A DNA stretch of 64,000 nt, taken from an uncultured Eubacteriales bacterium (GTDB taxonomy: Bacteria > Bacillota > Clostridia > Oscillospirales > Oscillospiraceae). Shown here in pieces: positions 58,665-64,000 of this stretch. The stretch is taken from contig CASFFN010000012.1 in assembly GCA_949293985.1 (NCBI GenBank), positions 1 through 64,000 of the forward strand, in the 5' to 3' direction. The stretch's first letter is position 1. Each line of letters begins with the position of its first letter. The position numbers and the translations under genes are program-made. The notes beneath the pieces were generated by a model. That model did no database searches, was not told where the DNA came from, and was given only the letters and a program-made list of their open reading frames with translations.

Positions 58665-59035
58665 TGGTATTTATCCTTTCTCTTACATATGTTTTTAGCA
58701 GTAAAGTATAATCCTCCGGCAAATAATTGGTTACTAATTATAACAAATTTTTCTTAATTATACAAGATAAGCCGCTCTTTATCTGCTTTTGAAGCCACTG
58801 CCACTAATCTCTTCAGAGTCTTCTTGGAATCTGTAAGTTGGAATTTCGAACAAACTCCCTTTTTAAGTATTTTATCAGCTGTCTATATATTTGTCGATAG
58901 TAAATACTTCAATTCCACAAAATATTTCTTCTAATTTCCATGTATAATATAAAAGCACGCAAAGCACAGTTCGAGACTTATCATTTATTACCCATACTAA
59001 AAATATGGAGCCGCTGTATCCCATTAACAAGCCTA
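58665..59035. other. AT-rich non-coding gap
   Basis: No credible gene is seen. It contains the start region of the minus-strand cargo gene and ends where sequence similarity to the left toxin-antitoxin copy begins (about 59,034). Confidence 0.6.
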
Positions 59036-59064
59036 TTGACAGCTGGAGCGAAGTACGCTATAAT
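59036..59064 (+). promoter_or_regulatory. Promoter/operator of toxin-antitoxin copy 2
   Basis: TTGACA (59036-59041), 17 nt and TATAAT (59059-59064), with GTACGC on both sides of the -10 box as in copy 1. Confidence 0.85.
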
Positions 59065-59086
59065 GTACGCACAGGAGGTGATTAAA

Positions 59087-59266
59087 GTGCTGAATACCAA
59101 TATCACTAACTTCCGCAAAAACATCTACGGTATGCTGGAGCAGACGATAAAGTACAATGAGCCTGTCAACATCAGCACCAAGGATGGCAACGCCGTTGTT
59201 ATCAGCGAGGCTGATTACAACAGCCTGGTGGAAAGCCTTTACCTGAGTGCGGACGGAAATCGTTGA
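59087..59266 (+). pseudogene. Frameshifted YefM-type antitoxin (copy 2)
   Basis: It is identical to copy 1 over almost all of the first 55 codons. A 4-bp insertion at 59,246-59,249 then shifts the frame. The product ends after LYLSADGNR, 59 residues, and lacks the C-terminal toxin-binding tail. The lost tail is still readable in the shifted frame up to the original stop, so the change is recent. Confidence 0.88.
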
Positions 59267-59320
59267 GGGCCTGAATACCCCCCTCAGCGAATGCCTGCCG
59301 GAAAGTGAGGTCTCCTGGTA

Positions 59321-59587
59321 GTGTTGTATTCCATCGTTTACACCAAAGCTGCTGCGGCGGCGATTCCAAAGCTGAAGGCAGCAAAACTGGACCAGAAAGC
59401 AAAAGCCCTGATTGATATTCTCCGGGATAATCCCTATCAGACGCCACCACCTTATGAAAAGCTGGTAGGCGATCTTCAAGGAGCTTACTCCCGCCGAATT
59501 AACATTAAGCACCGTCTGGTCTACCAAGTATTGGAGGCCGAGAAAGCAGTTAAAATTCTAAGTCTTTGGACACATTACGAATTTTAA
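59321..59587 (+). CDS. Toxin, Txe/YoeB family (copy 2)
   Basis: A GTG start gives 88 residues, nearly identical to copy 1 (Gln/Leu, Thr/Ala differences and one extra N-terminal residue). The catalytic core YSRRINIKHRLVYQV and the end LWTHYEF are kept. Its own antitoxin is broken and now ends 54 nt upstream, so translational coupling is lost too. Neutralisation would have to come from the intact copy at 24,307. Confidence 0.88.
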   Translation: MLYSIVYTKAAAAAIPKLKAAKLDQKAKALIDILRDNPYQTPPPYEKLVGDLQGAYSRRINIKHRLVYQVLEAEKAVKILSLWTHYEF

Positions 59588-59636
59588 GCTGCTCAGGCAC
59601 AAAAAACCGGGGAGCTGCTGCTCCCCGGAGAATCCC

Positions 59637-59665
59637 TTGACAAACTATGAATAATTTATTATTAT
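59637..59665 (+). promoter_or_regulatory. Promoter of the right-end structured RNA
   Basis: TTGACA (59637-59642), exactly 17 nt and TATTAT (59660-59665). There is no open frame of note behind it, so it points to a non-coding transcript. Confidence 0.8.
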
Positions 59666-59671
59666 AGTTTT

Positions 59672-60251
59672 TGCAGAGGTCGATGACCCGTAAAAAGGTT
59701 CAAACCTCTCAGTTGGAGCTGAGAGGTTTGAAAACGGCTTCTGTTTGCAACTTGACAAATTCATCTCTTCTTCCAAAAGACAAATCCTTAGCCACAAACA
59801 TCATACCAAATTCGGATGATGTTGTCAAGAGGATTTGTCTGAGATGACATAGCCGAAATTTCTCATCGCCTGGTTATGGATGGGGCTGATTCATGGTGTA
59901 TCCCCTATGAACCATCCCGTAGGAAGCATCCCGAAGGAGAGTGATTGCACACGCTCTGGATAAGCGTCACAGGGTCATTGACCGTGCATTCCTGCCTCCG
60001 TGCACGCCAGGGTGGGCGTCCAACTCGTACGGACGAGGAGCAGAACTGAGCGCTGCCGTGTTGGCAGACCTCTTAGGAGGCCAGCTCAAAGCTGCGAGGA
60101 ATTGACCATAGCTGGTGATAAGCCGCCATGACGAGGAAAATAATAACCTCAGAGCGCTGCCAACTGTCCTGACCTTTTCGGCACTTGAAATCCTCTTGTA
60201 GATGGGTGTAGACCTTCCCGAATACAGAGGCTCTCTGTATTCGGGAAAGTC
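59672..60251 (+). ncRNA. Candidate large structured RNA at the ICE right end
   Basis: About 580 nt without coding capacity follow a consensus promoter and are full of stems. There is a 14-bp perfect hairpin (59,699-59,732) and coaxial stems TCATCTC/GAGATGA and AGACAAATCC/GGATTTGTCT around 59,761-59,847. Further stems are ACGCT/AGCGT, CGTGCA/TGCACG, CTCGT/ACGAG and CTGCC/GGCAG, with a closing stem AGAGGTC (59,675) / GACCTTT (60,171). It ends in a 20-bp hairpin before tRNA-Glu. Size and place recall the large phage/mobile-element RNAs ROOL and GOLLD; identity is untested. Confidence 0.6.
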
Positions 60252-60252
60252 T
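60210..60252. repeat. Long hairpin beside tRNA-Glu
   Basis: A 20-bp stem with one mismatch and a 3-nt loop, AGACCTTCCCGAATACAGAG against its complement. Compared with the copy at 24,971 two base pairs have changed on both sides. It ends 5 nt before the tRNA-Glu CCA. Confidence 0.8.
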
Positions 60253-60257
60253 ATTCA

Positions 60258-60285
60258 TGGTGACCCGTACGGGAATCGAACCCAT
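60258..60285. repeat. Right attachment repeat (3' end of tRNA-Glu)
   Basis: 28 bp identical to 25,020-25,047. As the tRNA is on the minus strand, integration at its 3' end leaves the intact gene here and the loose fragment at the far left. Confidence 0.93.
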
Positions 60286-60332
60286 GTTACCGCCGTGAAA
60301 GGGCGGTGTCTTAACCGCTTGACCAACGGGCC
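60258..60332 (-). tRNA. tRNA-Glu (anticodon TTC), ICE integration target
   Basis: The minus-strand cloverleaf has acceptor GGCCCGT / ACGGGTC, anticodon loop with CTTTCAC giving TTC, T-loop GTTCGATTC and encoded CCA. It follows tRNA-Met with no gap. Its 3' end was rebuilt by the element. Confidence 0.95.
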
Positions 60333-60408
60333 TGGTAGCGGCAATCTGACTTGAACAGATGACATACCGGGTATGAACCGGGTACTCTACCAACTGAGTT
60401 ATGCCGCC
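60333..60408 (-). tRNA. tRNA-Met (anticodon CAT)
   Basis: The minus-strand cloverleaf has acceptor GGCGGCA, anticodon loop TTCATAC giving CAT, T-loop GTTCAAGTC and encoded CCA. The acceptor G1 pairs normally, so it is read as elongator Met; a tRNA-Ile2 with modified CAT cannot be excluded. Confidence 0.92.
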
Positions 60409-60448
60409 ATGTGGTCCGGCGTTAAGATACCGCCGAAACAGCTACCTT

Positions 60449-60477
60449 ATTATAGCCGTATGGCTTTCGTTTGTCAA
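60449..60477 (-). promoter_or_regulatory. Promoter of the Met-Glu tRNA pair
   Basis: On the minus strand TTGACA (60472-60477), 17 nt and TATAAT (60449-60454): full consensus. Confidence 0.93.
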
Positions 60478-60521
60478 GGGTATTTTTTAATTTTTTGCCG
60501 TTTTCCCGCAAATCGTCCGGC

Positions 60522-60555
60522 AAACCCGGCTCCCATCCTGTTGGGAGCCGGGTTT
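60522..60555 (-). terminator. rpoD terminator
   Basis: The 14-bp stem AAACCCGGCTCCCA with its complement lies 9 nt beyond the rpoD stop on the minus strand; a short T run follows. Confidence 0.8.
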
Positions 60556-60564
60556 GGGCCCCAT

Positions 60565-61713
60565 TTAGCAGTAAAAATCCTTAATCTTCTTGGCCCGGCT
60601 GGGATGGCGCAGCTTCCGGATGGCCTTGTTTTCAATCTGGCGAATCCGCTCCCGAGTGACCCCGAACAGCTGCCCCACCTCTTCTAAGGTGTGGGTTCTG
60701 CCGTCATACATACCAAAGCGCATCCGCAGCACATCCGCTTCCCGCTCCGTCAGGGTGTCCAGAATCTCCTTGAGCGCCTCGGCAAGAAGCGCGTTGGAGG
60801 TGGCGTCGGCAGGGCCGGGGGTGTGGTCGTCCGGCACGAAGGAGCCGATGGAGGTATCTTCCTCGTCACCCACCGGGGTATCCAGGCTCAGGGTGTCGGC
60901 GGCGGTACGGTTGGCTTCGATAATCTTCTCCACGGGAAGGCCCAGCTCGGCGGCAATCTCCTCCATGGTAGGCTCCCGGCCCAGCTCCTGCACCAGCTTC
61001 CGGTTGCACCGGGTGGCCTTGTTAATCACCTCTACCATATGCACCGGCACCCGGATGGTCCGGGCCTGGTCGGCGATGGCCCGGGTAATGGCCTGCCGAA
61101 TCCACCAGGTAGCATATGTAGAGAACTTGTTTCCCTTTGTCCAGTCAAACTTGTCCACCGCCCGAATCAGGCCGGTGTTCCCTTCCTGAATCAAATCCAG
61201 AATGTGCAGTCCCCGGCCGGAGTACTTCTTGGCGATGGACACCACCAGCCGCAGGTTGGCCTCGGTGAGTTTATTTTTGGCGTACTGGTCTCCTTCGGAC
61301 ACCCGCTTGGCCAAATCCACCTCTTCTTCCGCCGTCAGGAGCTTAATCTGGCCGATTTCCTTCAGGTACATCCGCACCGGGTCGTCCAGATTGTACTCCG
61401 CCGCCAGCCCCACCGGGTCCACCAGCTCCTCATCCTCCACGGTGCTCAGGTCAATATCGTCCTCCAGGGCGTCGGCAAAGGGCAGCCCCTCGTCCGGGTC
61501 CAGCTCCATCTCCGCGCCGATGATCTGGATGTTCATGGCCTCGATCCGGTCGTAAATCTCCTCGATCCGCTCCGGGTTCAAATCCATCTTTTCCAGATAG
61601 CCGTTCAGCTCGCTGGAACGGAGGATGCCCTCCTTCTTGCCCTTGGTAATCAGGTTTTGCAGGGCGTTTTGCAAATCTTCGGTGATTTTGGAAGGCTTCT
61701 TGGCAGTACTCAT
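60565..61713 (-). CDS. rpoD: Primary sigma factor RpoD/SigA
   Basis: The 382-residue protein has region 1.2 ([18 protein letters not shown]) and region 2 ([59 protein letters not shown]). Regions 3 and 4 follow ([36 protein letters not shown]). It directs RNA polymerase to the TTGACA/TATAAT promoters seen throughout the window. It stands alone here, without dnaG upstream, which is less usual for Firmicutes. Confidence 0.97.
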   Translation of the reverse strand: MSTAKKPSKITEDLQNALQNLITKGKKEGILRSSELNGYLEKMDLNPERIEEIYDRIEAMNIQIIGAEMELDPDEGLPFADALEDDIDLSTVEDEELVDPVGLAAEYNLDDPVRMYLKEIGQIKLLTAEEEVDLAKRVSEGDQYAKNKLTEANLRLVVSIAKKYSGRGLHILDLIQEGNTGLIRAVDKFDWTKGNKFSTYATWWIRQAITRAIADQARTIRVPVHMVEVINKATRCNRKLVQELGREPTMEEIAAELGLPVEKIIEANRTAADTLSLDTPVGDEEDTSIGSFVPDDHTPGPADATSNALLAEALKEILDTLTEREADVLRMRFGMYDGRTHTLEEVGQLFGVTRERIRQIENKAIRKLRHPSRAKKIKDFYC

Positions 61714-61760
61714 TACATCAGCTCCTCTTTTTCTGGGGAAAAACTTTTCTTAGCTGTTAG

Positions 61761-61789
61761 ACTATACCCTGATTTTTTATTTTCGGCAA
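61761..61789 (-). promoter_or_regulatory. Promoter of rpoD
   Basis: On the minus strand TTGCCG (61784-61789), 17 nt and TATAGT (61761-61766). Confidence 0.7.
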
Positions 61790-61883
61790 GGGTTTTTTTG
61801 AAATTTTTCAAAAAAACAGGGCTTTGCGGTTTTTTTGTCCGGTTCGTCAGACAGTATTCCCCCAAATTCCCGAAAACATACGG

Positions 61884-61912
61884 TTTACTTTTCCGGAAAA
61901 ATTCGGTATAAT
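61884..61912 (+). promoter_or_regulatory. Promoter of lepA
   Basis: TTTACT (61884-61889), 17 nt and TATAAT (61907-61912), 66 nt before the lepA start. Confidence 0.8.
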
Positions 61913-61977
61913 TGGGAAAATGCCATGCTATGCGCTGGGGCTTTTCCAGCGGAAGATTCACTGAAAGGGGGAGCCCT

Positions 61978-63786
61978 ATGACCGAGCTTTCCAAAATCCG
62001 CAATTTCTCCATCATCGCCCACATCGACCACGGCAAATCCACCCTGGCAGACCGTCTGCTGGAGGCGTGCGGCGCCGTCGACCAGCGGGAAATGGAAAAC
62101 CAAATTCTGGATTCCATGGATTTGGAGCGGGAGCGGGGCATTACCATCAAAGCCACCGCCGTCCAGCTTTCTTACCAGGCCGACGATGGGCAGGTCTATG
62201 CCCTGAACCTCATCGACACCCCGGGCCATGTGGACTTTAACTATGAGGTATCCCGTTCCCTGGCGGCCTGCGAAGGCGCGGTGCTGGTGGTGGACGCCTC
62301 CCAGGGCGTGGAAGCCCAGACCCTGGCCAACACCTTCCTGGCTACCGACGCCGGGCTGGAGGTGCTGCCGGTAATCAATAAAATCGACCTGCCCTCCGCA
62401 AGGCCGGAGGAGGTAAAGGCGGAGATTGAGGACATTATCTGCATCCCCGCCGAGGACGCCCCGGAGATTTCCGCCAAGAATGGCATCAACATCCATTCCG
62501 TGCTGGAGATGATTGTAAACCAGGTTCCTGCTCCCAAGGGTGACCGGAACGCCCCTCTCCAGGCCCTGATTTTTGACAGCCAGTACGACTCCTACCGGGG
62601 CGTGATTGTCTACACCCGGATTAAAGAGGGTACCGTCCGGGCGGGTATGGACATCCGCATGATGGCCACCGGCGCTGTATATAAGGTAGTGGAAGTCGGC
62701 ACCATGAATCCCCTGGGTCTGACCCCCCGGGAGGCTCTGGGCGCCGGAGAGGTGGGCTACATCACCGCCTCTATTAAAAATGTATCCGACACCCAGGTGG
62801 GCGACACCATCACCTCCCTGGAAAATCCGGCGGCGGAGCCTCTGCCCGGCTACCGGAAGGTGCAGCCCATGGTCTACTCCGGCATTTATCCGGCGGATGG
62901 AGCCAAGTACCAGGATTTGCGGGAGGCGCTGGAAAAGCTGAAGCTGAACGACGCCTCCATGTCCTATGAGCTGGAGTCCTCCGTCGCTCTGGGCTTTGGC
63001 TTCCGGTGCGGCTTTTTGGGGCTGCTGCACATGGAGATTATCCAGGAGCGGCTGGAGCGGGAGTACAACCTGGACCTCATCACCACCGCCCCCAACGTGG
63101 TCTACCGGGTCACCAAGACCAACGGCGAGGTGCTGATGGTGGACAACCCCCTGGACTATCCCGACCCGGCGGATATCCAGCTGGCGGAGGAGCCTTATGT
63201 AAAGGTGAACCTGATGGCGCCCCAGGAGTATGTGGGCAACATCATGGAGCTGGCCACCTCCCGCCGGGGTGAGTTCAAGGACATGGTGTATCTGGACGCC
63301 CACCGGGTGGAGCTGCACTACGAAATGCCCTTAAACGAAATCATTTATGACTTTTTCGACGCCCTCAAGTCCCGGACCCGGGGTTACGGCAGTCTGGATT
63401 ATGAGCTCATCGGCTACCGGCCCAGCCGGCTGGTGAAGCTGGACATTCTCTTGAACGGCGATGTGGTGGACGCCCTGAGCTTCATCCTCTTCGCGGACAA
63501 CGCCTACCCCAGAGCCCGGAAAATCTGCGAAAAGCTGAAAGAGAACATTCCCAGAGCCCAGTTTGAAATCCCCATCCAGGCCGCCATCGGCGGCAAGATT
63601 ATCGCCCGGGAGACCATCAAGGCCCTGCGGAAGGATGTGCTGGCCAAGTGCTACGGCGGCGACATCACCCGGAAGAAGAAGCTGCTGGAAAAGCAGAAGG
63701 AGGGCAAGAAGCGGATGCGCACCTTTGGCACCGTGTCCGTCCCCTCCGAGGCTTTCATGGCGGTGCTGAAGCTGGATGAGGATTAA
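61978..63786 (+). CDS. lepA: Elongation factor 4 (LepA)
   Basis: The ATG at 61978 follows AAAGGGGGAG and gives 602 residues, the usual length. The GTPase domain shows [37 protein letters not shown] and [10 protein letters not shown]. The LepA-specific C-terminal domain ends in [20 protein letters not shown]. It acts on translating ribosomes and can move tRNAs backward. Confidence 0.97.
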   Translation: MTELSKIRNFSIIAHIDHGKSTLADRLLEACGAVDQREMENQILDSMDLERERGITIKATAVQLSYQADDGQVYALNLIDTPGHVDFNYEVSRSLAACEGAVLVVDASQGVEAQTLANTFLATDAGLEVLPVINKIDLPSARPEEVKAEIEDIICIPAEDAPEISAKNGINIHSVLEMIVNQVPAPKGDRNAPLQALIFDSQYDSYRGVIVYTRIKEGTVRAGMDIRMMATGAVYKVVEVGTMNPLGLTPREALGAGEVGYITASIKNVSDTQVGDTITSLENPAAEPLPGYRKVQPMVYSGIYPADGAKYQDLREALEKLKLNDASMSYELESSVALGFGFRCGFLGLLHMEIIQERLEREYNLDLITTAPNVVYRVTKTNGEVLMVDNPLDYPDPADIQLAEEPYVKVNLMAPQEYVGNIMELATSRRGEFKDMVYLDAHRVELHYEMPLNEIIYDFFDALKSRTRGYGSLDYELIGYRPSRLVKLDILLNGDVVDALSFILFADNAYPRARKICEKLKENIPRAQFEIPIQAAIGGKIIARETIKALRKDVLAKCYGGDITRKKKLLEKQKEGKKRMRTFGTVSVPSEAFMAVLKLDED

Positions 63787-63862
63787 GGAAACTCCGAAAA
63801 TCGTCCGCGGCCGGATAGCAAATCTCTTGCTGCCAGCTTTTGCCGATGGATTCAGAGTTTCT
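63787..63862. mobile_element. MITE-like inverted-repeat element, copy C (short form)
   Basis: The ends GGAAACTCCGAAAATCGTC and, as complement of the right end, AGAAACTCTGAATCCATCGGC belong to the same family as copies A and B. The central block present in A and B is missing, so only the two arms face each other. It starts at the base after the lepA stop codon, as copy A does after grpE. Confidence 0.7.
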
Positions 63863-63881
63863 GTAAGAAAGAAGGTATTTT

Positions 63882-64000
63882 ATGCCCGCCAAAATAAGGG
63901 GACTTGCTGCCCTGGTACTGGCGGTGCTCCTCTGCGGCTGCACCCCCCAGCAAAATTCTCCCACCACCCAGCCCACCACGGAGACCACCCGGCCTTCCGT
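63882..64000 (+). CDS. Lipoprotein, 5' part only
   Basis: The ATG at 63882 follows AAAGAAGG. The first 40 residues give a lipoprotein signal with LLCGC (Cys at about residue 21), then a Gln/Thr/Pro stalk (TTQPTTETTRPS). The gene runs off the window, so its function cannot be read. Confidence 0.75.
   Translation, partial: MPAKIRGLAALVLAVLLCGCTPQQNSPTTQPTTETTRPS

Noticed and set aside
59672-60251. Group II intron, RNase P RNA or tmRNA
   Set aside because: There is no GUGYG start or domain V-like end, no RNase P GAGGAAAGUCC core and no tmRNA acceptor half.
61885-63318. 477-codon minus-strand open frame opposite lepA
   Set aside because: lepA on the plus strand is certain; the antisense frame is a composition artefact.

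Overview
The window reads as a chromosomal segment of a GC-rich, gut-type Clostridia genome, most likely in the Oscillospirales / Ruminococcaceae area. The grounds are the hrcA-grpE-dnaK-dnaJ order behind a CIRCE operator, RNase Y, a single primary sigma factor, LPxTG and sortase biology, and Firmicute-style TTGACA-N17-TATAAT promoters. The host backbone occupies about 1-23,400 and 60,258-64,000. A 35.2 kb integrative and conjugative element (ICE) lies between 25,020 and 60,285.

Backbone, left arm. A GNAT acetyltransferase and tRNA-Leu are followed by rny and a sortase-anchored GLUG-repeat surface protein. Next come a His/Arg/Gly tRNA cluster and a minus-strand operon from 10,998 down to 6,528: N-acetyl-diaminopimelate deacetylase, an aminotransferase, lspA, rluD and a HAD phosphatase. 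Divergent dapH completes what looks like the acetylated branch of diaminopimelate/lysine synthesis. The heat-shock operon follows, with a small inverted-repeat element (MITE) between grpE and dnaK. Then come an aldose epimerase, uppP, a two-component system, an HtrA-like protein without its catalytic serine, and an acyl-ACP thioesterase.

Junction. From 23,414 to 25,019 lies debris: an internally deleted IS3-type element carrying a second MITE copy, an intact YefM/YoeB-type toxin-antitoxin pair, a shrunken RNA-like sequence and a tRNA-Glu 3' fragment. The last three match the right end of the ICE, so this is best read as the remnant of an earlier, tandemly integrated relative.

The ICE runs from the att fragment at 25,020 to the intact tRNA-Glu at 60,258-60,332. 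It carries a tyrosine integrase, parA and two parB genes with a family of parS-like palindromes, and a holin-like type I toxin with an antisense RNA. A pilus locus follows (tip adhesin and backbone pilin fused in one reading frame, plus two sortases), then a tRNA-like sequence, a TOPRIM protein and an ArdC-type antirestriction protein with extra domains. After a protein built of 60-bp repeats comes the transfer region: a candidate oriT, a ribbon-helix-helix protein, a relaxase, a coupling protein split in two genes, VirB2/VirB6/VirB3-like membrane proteins, the VirB4 ATPase, a lysozyme and two accessory proteins. The right end holds small unknown genes, an AT-rich ubiquitin-fold-like cargo gene, a second toxin-antitoxin copy with a frameshifted antitoxin, and a 0.6 kb strongly structured non-coding region behind a consensus promoter.

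Backbone, right arm. tRNA-Glu and tRNA-Met share a consensus promoter. Then come rpoD (minus), lepA (plus), a third MITE copy and the start of a lipoprotein gene cut by the window edge. The points most worth following up are the right-end structured RNA, the parS-like palindromes embedded in coding sequence, the fused pilins, the tRNA-like sequence and the tandem-ICE scar.
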